A stretch of 40,487 nt of DNA. It comes from an uncultured Rhodospirillales bacterium (GTDB lineage Bacteria; Pseudomonadota; Alphaproteobacteria; Kiloniellales; Kiloniellaceae). This document shows, piece by piece, positions 27,372 to 34,952 of the stretch. The stretch covers positions 1 to 40,487 of the forward strand of contig CAJXUS010000039.1 in NCBI GenBank assembly GCA_913060675.1, read 5' to 3'. The notes beneath the pieces are model-generated. The model worked only from the letters and a program-made list of their open reading frames with translations. It did no database searches and had not been told where the DNA came from. A program made the position numbers and the translations under genes. Position 1 is the first letter of the stretch. The number at the start of each line of letters is the position of its first letter.

Positions 27372-28337
27372 TTATTTTGCCTTGTTTTTCGATAGATCTA
27401 AGGCGCGCTGGTAAACTTTCTTTTTCGGTAAGCCAGTCGCTGTACTCACTAGGGCTGCAGCATCTCTGAGCGTATTGTGTTCCAGAGCTTCTGTTATCTG
27501 CGTATCAATGTCGTCCTCGCTGAGCTCTATCGCTTCAGTAGCAGGTGGTCCAATGACGACAACGATTTCACCTTTGGGGTTGCCAGCTTCTTGGTAATGG
27601 TCGGCAAGTTCTTGAAGAGGTCCTCTTCGCACTTCTTCATACATCTTCGTAAGTTCACGGGTTACAGCTGCGGGGCGGTTTCCCAAAACCTGGGCCATAT
27701 CTGCGAGGCTTCCGGCTAACCGATGTGTCGATTCAAAGAAAATGAGTGTTGAAGGTATTGAAACGAGCTCTTTTAAAGCTTTGCAGCGTGCGCCGGTTTT
27801 ATTTGGTAGAAATCCATTGAAGAAAAAGCGATCTGTTGGAAGTCCTGAGAGGATCAGCGCGGTTATTGGGGCGGAAGCACCGGGAATAGACGTCAGCCCG
27901 ATTCCCTCTTCAACAGCTGTGTTTGCCAATTTGTAACCGGGATCTGATATCAAAGGCGTACCAGCATCAGAGACCAAGGCCACAACTTTGCCTTTTTTTA
28001 CCTTTTCAATAAGGATCGGCCTCACTTTATCGGCATTATGCTCGTGATAGGCAACAAGAGGTGCCGTCAAACCGAAGGCTTGAGCAAGTTTGCGGGTTAC
28101 TCTGGTATCTTCACAGGCGATAAGGTCTGCAGCAGCGAGGATCTTTTTAGCCCGATCCGTAATATCCCCCATGTTGCCGATAGGGGTGGCGACGAGGTAA
28201 AGTGCTGCTTCTGGTTTTTCACCGATAGGAACATCTGCGCTGTTGGCTTGTTCTTCGGTTGATGCTTTATTAGACCGTGTCGTTTTATCGGTTGGTCGAT
28301 TTGAAGAGGATGAGTGTTTTGAGCTCAACGTTGGCAA
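27372..28337 (-). CDS. rsmI: 16S rRNA (cytidine1402-2'-O)-methyltransferase
   Basis: RsmI 2'-O-methylates C1402 of 16S rRNA using SAM. The tetrapyrrole-methylase fold is clear: LYLVATPIGNMGDITDRA, the DLIACEDTRVTRKL segment, GTPLISDPGYKL, IPGASAPITALILSGLPTDRFFFNGFLP, and the C-terminal domain ending LPKKKVYQRALDLSK. The protein has a polar N-terminal extension of about 44 residues before LYLVATP, and no ATG lies in it: TTG at 28337 or 28328 are the only plausible starts. This end overlaps the divergent LppC-type gene if that begins at 28310. Confidence 0.94.
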   Translation of the reverse strand: MPTLSSKHSSSSNRPTDKTTRSNKASTEEQANSADVPIGEKPEAALYLVATPIGNMGDITDRAKKILAAADLIACEDTRVTRKLAQAFGLTAPLVAYHEHNADKVRPILIEKVKKGKVVALVSDAGTPLISDPGYKLANTAVEEGIGLTSIPGASAPITALILSGLPTDRFFFNGFLPNKTGARCKALKELVSIPSTLIFFESTHRLAGSLADMAQVLGNRPAAVTRELTKMYEEVRRGPLQELADHYQEAGNPKGEIVVVIGPPATEAIELSEDDIDTQITEALEHNTLRDAAALVSTATGLPKKKVYQRALDLSKNKAK

Positions 28338-29746
28338 CTTTCTTGTCAGGATACTTAGCTGTTTTGGGTCGCAGGGTTACTACCCTGCCCGTAATCATCG
28401 TGGTTACATTGTTTGTTTCTGCTTGTCAGACAACCATGAAAACGGGGCCTGATGCAACGGCTGAAAAGACTGTGGTCGAAGAAACAGTCGCAGAGGTCGA
28501 ACCTGTCGATGAACCTCTAGAACCAATAGAGCCTGAAGTTATTGAAGAACCGAGCCCCTTTGCAGGTATTCAAACTGAAACGGTGGTTATTTCAGAAAAA
28601 AGAACAAAGGTTGGTTTTCTCCTGCCCTTAAGCGGGCGCCACAAAACGGTTGGTCAAGCTCTGCTAAATGCGGCTCAATTGGCACTTTTTGATGTTTCTG
28701 GTGAAAAGTTCGATCTTATCGTTCGGGATACGGTGGGTACGCCTACGGGTGCCAGAGGGGCAATGGAGTCTTTGGTAAACGAACGTGTTGACCTGGTCAT
28801 TGGTCCTCTTTTTGCGACGTCGGTATCTGCGATAACACCGCTTGCCAGATCAGCTGGCATCAACGTGCTCTCTTTCTCAAATGATCAGGCCGTAGCGGGC
28901 GATGGTATTTATGTACTTGGACTTACGCCTGAGGAGCAAATTCGTCGAGTTGTGAATTATTCTGCAGCTCAAGGGCTTCGAAAAATCGCTGTTTTTGCCC
29001 CCGATAATGTTTACGGACGTCGGATAGTAAGTGCCTTACAAATCCAATCATATGGGTCTAATTTCGAAATTTCTCGTTTGGGATTTTTTAATCCCAATGA
29101 CCCTGATTTAACCGGAGAGGTCAAAGCGATAGCTGATTATGATCAGCGTCATCAAGCATTGCTCTCTCATAAGGCCAACCTTAAATCCAAGGGCGACGCC
29201 GCCTCTCGTAAAGCATTAAAACGCCTCAAGGGTAGAGATACTTTTAATCCCCCTGATTATCAGGCAATTATTATTCCAACTGGGGGTAAGCAACTTCTTA
29301 CCGTTGCACCGTTGTTAAATTATTTTGATGTTGATCCCGGACAAGTGAAATATCTTGGTACGGCTCTTTGGAATAACCCGAAGCTTGGACGAGAGCCTGC
29401 TCTTGTAGGGAGTTGGTACGCCGCACCTTCCCCTGTCCATTGGGATAGCTTTAAAGACCGTTACAAGGTGCTTTATGGTAAGGTCCCTCCTCGAATTGTG
29501 TCACTTGCATATGATACTGTTGCCCTGGCTGCTGTTATTGCAAGACAAGCCGAAAGCCAATCTCTGGCCGTAAATTACTCTCAATCAGTTTTAACAAACA
29601 CCCAGGGGTTTTCCGGCCTGGATGGTGTCTTCCGCCTCCATGTTGACGGTCGTAGTGAACGCGGTCTTGCCATTTTGACTCTGGAACGTGATCTCATAAA
29701 TGTTGTGGATCCTGCTCCTGTTACTTTCGCACCTCTTGTCAATTAA
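28310..29746 (+). CDS. Penicillin-binding protein activator (LppC/LpoA-like lipoprotein)
   Basis: A lipoprotein of up to 478 residues with a periplasmic-binding-protein fold (type 1), related to LppC/LpoA, which activates peptidoglycan synthases in other bacteria. The lipobox is LFVSACQTT; an acidic Glu/Pro/Val-rich linker follows (about 60 residues), then the binding-protein core from VGFLLPLSGRHKTVGQALLNAAQLALFD through VNERVDLVIGPLF to IVSLAYDTVALAA. The start is uncertain: ATG 28310 overlaps rsmI, while TTG 28364 (MGRRVTTLPV) would give a textbook lipoprotein signal peptide without overlap. It is divergent from rsmI, as in other alphaproteobacteria. Confidence 0.87.
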   Translation: MSVLSSTLATFLSGYLAVLGRRVTTLPVIIVVTLFVSACQTTMKTGPDATAEKTVVEETVAEVEPVDEPLEPIEPEVIEEPSPFAGIQTETVVISEKRTKVGFLLPLSGRHKTVGQALLNAAQLALFDVSGEKFDLIVRDTVGTPTGARGAMESLVNERVDLVIGPLFATSVSAITPLARSAGINVLSFSNDQAVAGDGIYVLGLTPEEQIRRVVNYSAAQGLRKIAVFAPDNVYGRRIVSALQIQSYGSNFEISRLGFFNPNDPDLTGEVKAIADYDQRHQALLSHKANLKSKGDAASRKALKRLKGRDTFNPPDYQAIIIPTGGKQLLTVAPLLNYFDVDPGQVKYLGTALWNNPKLGREPALVGSWYAAPSPVHWDSFKDRYKVLYGKVPPRIVSLAYDTVALAAVIARQAESQSLAVNYSQSVLTNTQGFSGLDGVFRLHVDGRSERGLAILTLERDLINVVDPAPVTFAPLVN

Positions 29747-29831
29747 AGGTCGAGAGTGATTATTATTTTGGTAACCTTGGGATCTAAGTGTGACAGCGAA
29801 TAACCATAAAGACTGTAAGTCAGGGCCTCCC

Positions 29832-30194
29832 ATGAATAAACCGGGCATGAATAAACTGGGCACGCATGATGAGGTCGCTGATTGTTGTTTTGGTCTCCCA
29901 GATCTCGGGGAAGCGGGGCTGGTGAACCTTAGTAGCATCTTTAGGACTCTGGGAGATGAAGGGCGGCTTAGGCTATGCCTATGCTGTTTTGAACGCCCCT
30001 GTTCTGTAAGTGAGCTGTCAGAAGCAACAGGGCAATCTCAATCCCTCACCAGCCATAACTTACGGCAATTGCGAGAAGCACGAATCCTGATTTCCCGCAA
30101 AGAAGGGCGACATGTGCTCTATGAACTTGCTGATGCTCATATCCGTCATGTTATCGCAGATATGGCTCATCATGTATTGGAAGACCATAGTTAG
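29832..30194 (+). CDS. ArsR/SmtB-family metal-responsive repressor
   Basis: A winged-helix repressor of about 120 residues, probably controlling the downstream P-type ATPase gene. The fold is shown by IFRTLGDEGRLRLCLCC, CSVSELSEATGQSQSLTSHNLRQLREARILISRKEGRHVLYEL (HTH and wing). The last helix, DAHIRHVIADMAHHVLED, carries D-x-H-x10-H-x2-E, the alpha5 zinc-site spacing of SmtB. Extra Cys residues in the N-terminal arm (DCC) and around CLCC...CSV could form a second, thiol site as in CadC. ATG 29832 has AGGG 6 nt upstream; GTG 29790 would add 14 residues. A tandem 15-nt repeat encodes MNKPG-MNKLG. Confidence 0.9.
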   Translation: MNKPGMNKLGTHDEVADCCFGLPDLGEAGLVNLSSIFRTLGDEGRLRLCLCCFERPCSVSELSEATGQSQSLTSHNLRQLREARILISRKEGRHVLYELADAHIRHVIADMAHHVLEDHS

Positions 30195-30345
30195 GCCTAA
30201 AACAATCCAAAAGAATAGCTGATACTATTTCTTCGGCATCGACCCCGCCGAGTTCATCTTCCAGCGGGAGTGGTTTTTCTGGTGGTGGTGGCGGAGGGGG
30301 TTGGTAAACACTCCAGCAAAGATTCGATGTTGAATCATAGAAAGC

Positions 30346-30374
30346 TTGACTTGGTTTACATATGAAAATATATT
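30346..30374 (+). promoter_or_regulatory. Sigma-70-type promoter of the metal ATPase gene
   Basis: TTGACT (30346-30351), a 17-nt spacer and TATATT (30369-30374) form a near-consensus housekeeping promoter. The predicted transcription start is at about 30381, leaving a leader of about 26 nt before the ATG at 30408. The -10 lies inside the operator, consistent with repression by occlusion. Confidence 0.8.
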
Positions 30375-30396
30375 CATATGAATAGTTGTTCATATG
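30359..30396. promoter_or_regulatory. Double ArsR/SmtB-type operator, overlapping palindromes
   Basis: The element reads CATATGAA-N6-TTCATATGAA-N6-TTCATATG. It is two perfect 22-bp palindromes (30359-30380 and 30375-30396) sharing the central CATATG, and the half-site array is itself symmetric about 30377.5. The TGAA/TTCA half-sites and spacing match the 12-2-12 operators of the ArsR/SmtB family. It covers the -10 and predicted start of the ATPase promoter. No copy occurs before the regulator gene. Confidence 0.85.
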
Positions 30397-30407
30397 TAGG
30401 TTTTTTT

Positions 30408-32792
30408 ATGTCTCATAGTCTTTCACTCTCTGAATACATGCCGGAAGCAGAAAATTGTACTGATTGCAGAAAAAGAATTCTTGATCGGTTGGGCGAGTTT
30501 TCAGAAATTTCTGAGTTGAAAGTGACCCGCAAGGTTGTTGCTTGGGCTGGTCGTGAAGATCTTAGGTCTACGATTGAAGGTGTTCTAAGAGATATTAAGG
30601 CGGCTCATCACCATCGTTCTTGGATAATCGGTGGCATGGATTGTCCTAGTTGTGCCAAGAAGATTGAGAAGGCGGTTGAACGGGCTTCTGGTGTCCACAC
30701 CGCTCGAATTTCTTTCGCTCGGGAGAGGTTGAACGCTGATTTCAACCCAACTCAGGTTTCTGCTCAACAGCTTGAAGGTATCGTAAAGGGGCTGGGTTAT
30801 AGTCTGACGGATGATAATGTTGATAGTGCACCTATCTTAAACAAAGAAAGATCCAGCTGCTGTTCTTCGCAAACTGGTGAACACGATCACACTGCACCTA
30901 GCTCACAAGCGAAAGATAATTCTGGCGTACTAGACCAGGTGAAAAAAAGCTTAAGTCAGAGTTGGAGCAAGGTTGCTCTTGCGGGAGGCTTTTTAGTTAT
31001 TGCGGTTGCCTTGAGCCAGGTTTGGCCGGAAAAATCCCGCATTTTTTATAGTGTATCTGCTTTGATTGGCATGGTGCCAATCTTTCTAAGCACAGTGAGA
31101 TCCATTCGTTTTGGCCAGTATTTCGGTATTCAAACACTGATGACAGTGGCAGCAATCGGCGCCCTCTTACTGGGAGAAGCGCTTGAAGCGTCAATGGTGT
31201 TGTTTCTCTTTTTAATTGGTGAGGCCCTTGAGCAACGTGCGGCAAATAAGGCCCGTGAAGGGGTAACCCTTTTATTGGAACTTCAGCCAAAAATCGCCCG
31301 TTTGTTTCACGGAACACACAGCCATGAAGTCCCGGCAGATACTCTTGCTGTAGATGACGTGATTGAAGTTCGCCCAGGTGAGAGGTTACCTGCGGATGGG
31401 GTCGTGTTAGAGCAAACCGCGATTTTGGATGAATCTGCGCTTACGGGTGAATCCATTCCTTGTAACAGAGAAGAAGGTGAAGCTGCTCTGGCAGGGGCGC
31501 TAGTGTTAGAAAGGCTGACCCGTTTTCGAGTCTCATCTGAAGCAGGCGACAACACCCTTGATCGGATTATTCGTCTGATTGAAGAATCAGAAGAACACAA
31601 AGCACCTGTTGCTAGATTTATCGATCGTTTCTCGTCTTGGTATACACCTGCAATGATGATTGTGTCGCTTTTGGTTGCTGTCATCCCACCATTATTGTTT
31701 GCCGAAAGTTGGTCTGTATGGGTCTATAAGGCTTTGACCTTGCTTATTATCTCATGCCCCTGTGCGTTGGTTATATCTGTGCCAGCTGCAGTGACTTCAT
31801 CGCTTGCGGCCTCAGCCCGCAATGGGCTCTTGATCAAAGGCGGCGCGGCCTTGGAAACTCTGGCTCGTGCCAAGTCCATGGCCTTTGATAAGACGGGTAC
31901 ATTGACGGAAGGAAAGCCAGAAGTAACCGACGTCATTTCATTGGGTGATGAATTGGAAATGATCACTTTAGCCGCAGCAGTTGAGAGGGGATCAAGTCAT
32001 CCCCTTGCCACAGCAATAGTGGCTTATGCCGAGCAGAAAGACATTCAGATTCCTGCTGTTAGCAATGCGCAGTCTATTACAGGAAAGGCAGCCATTGGGG
32101 AAGCGCAGGGATATCAGATCGTAGTTGGTTCCACAGATTATTTTGCTGATGATCTCGTTTCAAACAGGGATTTATCTGACAGTGTAAATACGCTTCTCGA
32201 TCAGGGGAAAACCGTTGTCCTTGTTAGCGTGGATGGGGTTTTAAGTGGGTTGATCGCGCTTAGGGATGAACCGCGACAGGCTGCGCATGATGTTCTTTCT
32301 GAATTGAAAAATCTAGGCCTTCAAACCGTGATGCTGACAGGGGATAATCCAAAAACCGGTGAAGCGCTTGGCACGCAACTCGGCCTTGCTGTAAAAGCGG
32401 GATTGATGCCCCAGGACAAGCTGGCTGAAATAGAACGACTGCGTCAGAACGGCACCGTGGTTATGGTTGGGGATGGCATTAATGATGCCCCGGCCTTGAA
32501 AGTTGCTGATGTCGGTATCGCCATGGGGGGCGGAACGGACGTGGCTTTGGAGGCCGCAGATATTGCCCTGATGCAAAATCGTCTCGAAGATCTGCCGCGT
32601 TTGATTCGTCGAGGTCGCGATACCATGACGAACATTCACCAGAATGTTGCTCTTGCCTTGGGGCTAAAGGGAATATTTTTGGTGACGACGCTTCTTGGTT
32701 TCACAGGATTATGGATGGCCGTGGTGGCGGATACCGGGGCAACCGTTCTCGTTACTTTAAATGCGCTTCGATTGCTGAGAGATCGTCCCTAA
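30408..32792 (+). CDS. ZntA-like heavy-metal P1B-type ATPase
   Basis: A 794-residue inner-membrane pump predicted to export Zn(II), Cd(II) or Pb(II). N-terminal HMA domain at about 72-135 has GGMDCPSCAKKI (Cys79, Cys82); before it is a degenerate HMA-like segment with CTDC (Cys17, Cys20), and a linker with CC and HDH clusters follows. Core motifs: TGES, SCPCALV in the sixth helix, DKTGTLTEG phosphorylation site, SSHPLA, MLTGDNP, GDGINDAPAL. The last helix has VVADTGATVLVTLNALRLL, with the Asp typical of the zinc subgroup. ATG 30408 has AGG 7 nt upstream; ATG 30378 lies inside the operator and is unlikely. It ends 7 bp before the convergent PhyH-like gene. Confidence 0.94.
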   Translation: MSHSLSLSEYMPEAENCTDCRKRILDRLGEFSEISELKVTRKVVAWAGREDLRSTIEGVLRDIKAAHHHRSWIIGGMDCPSCAKKIEKAVERASGVHTARISFARERLNADFNPTQVSAQQLEGIVKGLGYSLTDDNVDSAPILNKERSSCCSSQTGEHDHTAPSSQAKDNSGVLDQVKKSLSQSWSKVALAGGFLVIAVALSQVWPEKSRIFYSVSALIGMVPIFLSTVRSIRFGQYFGIQTLMTVAAIGALLLGEALEASMVLFLFLIGEALEQRAANKAREGVTLLLELQPKIARLFHGTHSHEVPADTLAVDDVIEVRPGERLPADGVVLEQTAILDESALTGESIPCNREEGEAALAGALVLERLTRFRVSSEAGDNTLDRIIRLIEESEEHKAPVARFIDRFSSWYTPAMMIVSLLVAVIPPLLFAESWSVWVYKALTLLIISCPCALVISVPAAVTSSLAASARNGLLIKGGAALETLARAKSMAFDKTGTLTEGKPEVTDVISLGDELEMITLAAAVERGSSHPLATAIVAYAEQKDIQIPAVSNAQSITGKAAIGEAQGYQIVVGSTDYFADDLVSNRDLSDSVNTLLDQGKTVVLVSVDGVLSGLIALRDEPRQAAHDVLSELKNLGLQTVMLTGDNPKTGEALGTQLGLAVKAGLMPQDKLAEIERLRQNGTVVMVGDGINDAPALKVADVGIAMGGGTDVALEAADIALMQNRLEDLPRLIRRGRDTMTNIHQNVALALGLKGIFLVTTLLGFTGLWMAVVADTGATVLVTLNALRLLRDRP

Positions 32793-32799
32793 ACCTATT

Positions 32800-33645
32800 C
32801 TAATCTGTGCTCGTAATATCTGATAGACCAGCAATGTGTTTGTATTTCTCAAACTGTTGAAGAATGAGGTGTAAACGATCCTCTGGCGTAGGCGGGTGCT
32901 CGGGATCGAACAAAGGTTCACAAAGCGGATCGAGCGCTGCATTTTGAAATTCAAGAGACAGACTCAAGCGGGGCTTTGTTGCTGAGGCATGGCTACGACC
33001 TCCCCAATGAAACAAATCCTGTCGCCACCCCAGAATAGATCCGGCTTTAGCTGGCAAGCAAAGAACATCTTGGAGAGGGATCTGTGAGGGGGCCGAGATA
33101 GGAGTATCGTACTGTCGTTCGTAACTCAGTGGAAGCACGGACATGCAACCATTCTCTGGAGTGGCTTCTGTTAAAGGGAGCCACAGACTGAGAGATACCA
33201 GCATCTCTTGGCCGTATAGCGCTATTACTGAACGGTCAGCACTATCGCGGTGAGGAGGCCAGCCTTTTCCTTTTCCCGGTTCAATATACCAAGCCCAAAA
33301 ATGAGGAAGTATTCGGTAGTTGTCGCCGAGAAAATTACTCAGGAGGGCGCGTGCCCTGAGAAACAGCGTCCAGGTTTCATCGTAAAGATAGATAAAGGCC
33401 TGTGGGATTTGGCGTTGATGGAAGAGCTCCATCGCCGTACGGATCGGGAGAAGCTCTTGCTCTGTGTAGAGCGCTTGGCAATTCAAATACCCGTCCTGCC
33501 AAAGGGTGTCTGAAACATTGCTCAAGAGGCGGTCATCAATGCTTGAAAGTGGATCACACCTGAGCTTATTCTTTGAAATCGATAGGTCAGGATTAAGGGC
33601 GCGCCAAAACGCCAAATCCTGAAATTGGTCTTGGATGATTTCCAT
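32800..33645 (-). CDS. Phytanoyl-CoA dioxygenase-like Fe(II)/2OG oxygenase
   Basis: A 281-residue protein of the PhyH superfamily of Fe(II)- and 2-oxoglutarate-dependent oxygenases. The iron triad is visible: His132 and Asp134 in WPPHRDSADRS, and His213 in DLFHWGGRSH; Arg226 in ATKPRLSLSLEF is the likely 2-oxoglutarate ligand. The LSLWLPLTEATPENGCMSVLP block matches the double-stranded beta-helix core. The substrate is unknown. The gene stands in the accessory stretch, convergent with the metal ATPase and followed upstream by a 113-residue gene of unknown function. Confidence 0.82.
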   Translation of the reverse strand: MEIIQDQFQDLAFWRALNPDLSISKNKLRCDPLSSIDDRLLSNVSDTLWQDGYLNCQALYTEQELLPIRTAMELFHQRQIPQAFIYLYDETWTLFLRARALLSNFLGDNYRILPHFWAWYIEPGKGKGWPPHRDSADRSVIALYGQEMLVSLSLWLPLTEATPENGCMSVLPLSYERQYDTPISAPSQIPLQDVLCLPAKAGSILGWRQDLFHWGGRSHASATKPRLSLSLEFQNAALDPLCEPLFDPEHPPTPEDRLHLILQQFEKYKHIAGLSDITSTD

Positions 33646-33680
33646 ATGCCTATTCCCGAGGAAAATTTAGGGAATCGTGT

Positions 33681-34022
33681 TTACGACATGATACGCAAAA
33701 GAGCTGCGTCCAGTATCGAGCTTGCCATGGCTCGGGCCGTATCTTCGAGAAGCTTGCCGTCGTCAGCTTTAGGTCCGGCAAGTTTTTCCAAAACGTAATC
33801 CGAGGGAAGGTTTTCTATGCCTACGGCAATAACATCAGGGTGTGATTTTAGCTCATCAATAAGGGCGATGCAGCCTAACCATTTATGGGTGACGGTCAGA
33901 ACGACCCGATTTTTATCCGGGGTCATTTGCGCGAGTTTTTCGGAAGGGCTCAAATCTGAAAACCCGGGCCGACGCATGGCTTGTGAATAAATAACTTCGG
34001 CAGCTTTTTCTAATTTGATCAT
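33681..34022 (-). CDS. Uncharacterised 113-residue protein
   Basis: I do not recognise this protein. It is a soluble, mixed alpha/beta protein without cysteine clusters, signal peptide or membrane segment; one Cys is seen (WLGCIALIDEL). The C terminus (DDGKLLEDTARAMASSILDAALLRIMS) is predicted helical. GAGGAA about 8 nt before the ATG supports translation. It lies between the tandem PAS genes and the PhyH-like gene, 35 nt upstream of the latter on the same strand, so it may be co-transcribed with either. Confidence 0.6.
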   Translation of the reverse strand: MIKLEKAAEVIYSQAMRRPGFSDLSPSEKLAQMTPDKNRVVLTVTHKWLGCIALIDELKSHPDVIAVGIENLPSDYVLEKLAGPKADDGKLLEDTARAMASSILDAALLRIMS

Positions 34023-34115
34023 AGACCGTTCCTCTGTTTTGGATATCTTGTCTCAAATACCTGCCTGCGAGGCAACTGGATGTATGCAATAGGACGAAAC
34101 TTTATCAGTTAGGCC

Positions 34116-34640
34116 CTACTGAACAGTCGAAAGCTGTCGAAAAGATTTAAACGACCCGGTGTCAGATGTTCTGGAGTGGCAGTAGGTAATAAACAGATCT
34201 GGTTTGCTACTTGTTGATTGTATGTCACGAGAGAAAGGGAGCATGACCCGGTAATAGTCAAATTCGCACTCTGGTACAACATAGGAAATCTGCCAGAGCA
34301 TTGGTTTTGCAGCCTCAAATGTGACTTTGAATTCTTCAAAATGCGACTGGTATATTTCGCTGGGTGTGCCTTTTAAGATACTTTGTCCCGCGAGATCTTC
34401 GTTTGAGGCGGCTGATATTTCTGTTCCATCGAGACGGTAGATAAAATCAAGTGGGTCTTGAGTAATATCAATAACGCAAAGCCGGCCCAGAAAACCTTTG
34501 AATTCGATTGGATCGAGCTCACTTTTAAAAGGATAATTATGGTCTGCTTTTAAACGGTGCCAAATGCTCAAGAGGCTCCGTATTGCCTCAGGTGCATCAT
34601 CGAAATCTTTAACCGCTGATATATACTCGAAACTAGACAT
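34116..34640 (-). CDS. PAS_5-type domain protein, copy B
   Basis: A 174-residue cytoplasmic protein made of a single alphaproteobacterial PAS_5-like domain, with no output domain. Supporting features: LLSIWHRLKADHNYPFKSELDPIEFKGFLGRLCVIDI, FIYRLDGTEISAASNEDLAGQSIL, and HFEEFKVTFEAAKPMLWQISY. It is a close paralogue of the protein at 34953-35474, roughly half identical along its length. It follows the remnant of a substrate-binding gene by about 98 nt, repeating the arrangement of copy A. Ligand and partner are unknown. Confidence 0.82.
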   Translation of the reverse strand: MSSFEYISAVKDFDDAPEAIRSLLSIWHRLKADHNYPFKSELDPIEFKGFLGRLCVIDITQDPLDFIYRLDGTEISAASNEDLAGQSILKGTPSEIYQSHFEEFKVTFEAAKPMLWQISYVVPECEFDYYRVMLPFSRDIQSTSSKPDLFITYCHSRTSDTGSFKSFRQLSTVQ

Positions 34641-34737
34641 AGATTATTTCTGAATCTTATTCGGGTTAATGTCAATTAACGAGTTTAGTGCACAATATTG
34701 CTTGGGGTGCAGTAAAATTTAGTGCTGCTTGCGAATT

Positions 34738-34920
34738 TTAATTTAAACCCATATGGATTTTACATTTTCCATTGAGCCAAGATTGCCATTTTTTTGGATG
34801 TTTCTCGAGCCTTTTCCTGTGCTTGTCGGGGGGGAGGTAACGTTCAATGTTCACGAGTATGGATAGGCCTTCAATCATCCTGTTATTGGCGTAGGGCCAT
34901 ACCTTGGGAACTTGTCGCAA
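34738..34920 (-). pseudogene. Remnant of a duplicated OpuAC-like binding-protein gene
   Basis: The 60-residue reading frame matches only the last 60-70 residues of the intact OpuAC-like gene at 35571-36563: NNRMIEGLSILVNIE aligns with NKRMVEDLSKFVNIE, and HPKKWQSWLNGKCKIHM with HPEKWQAWLNGNCKQHM. About nine residues after the WP pair are deleted. Around PDKHRKR the nucleotides align only with a +2 then a -2 indel, so the frame was lost and regained, a sign of decay. All upstream coding sequence is missing. It is not expected to make a functional protein. Confidence 0.85.
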
Positions 34921-34952
34921 AAAGGCCGGTTAAAACAAGCTATGGCCTAAAG

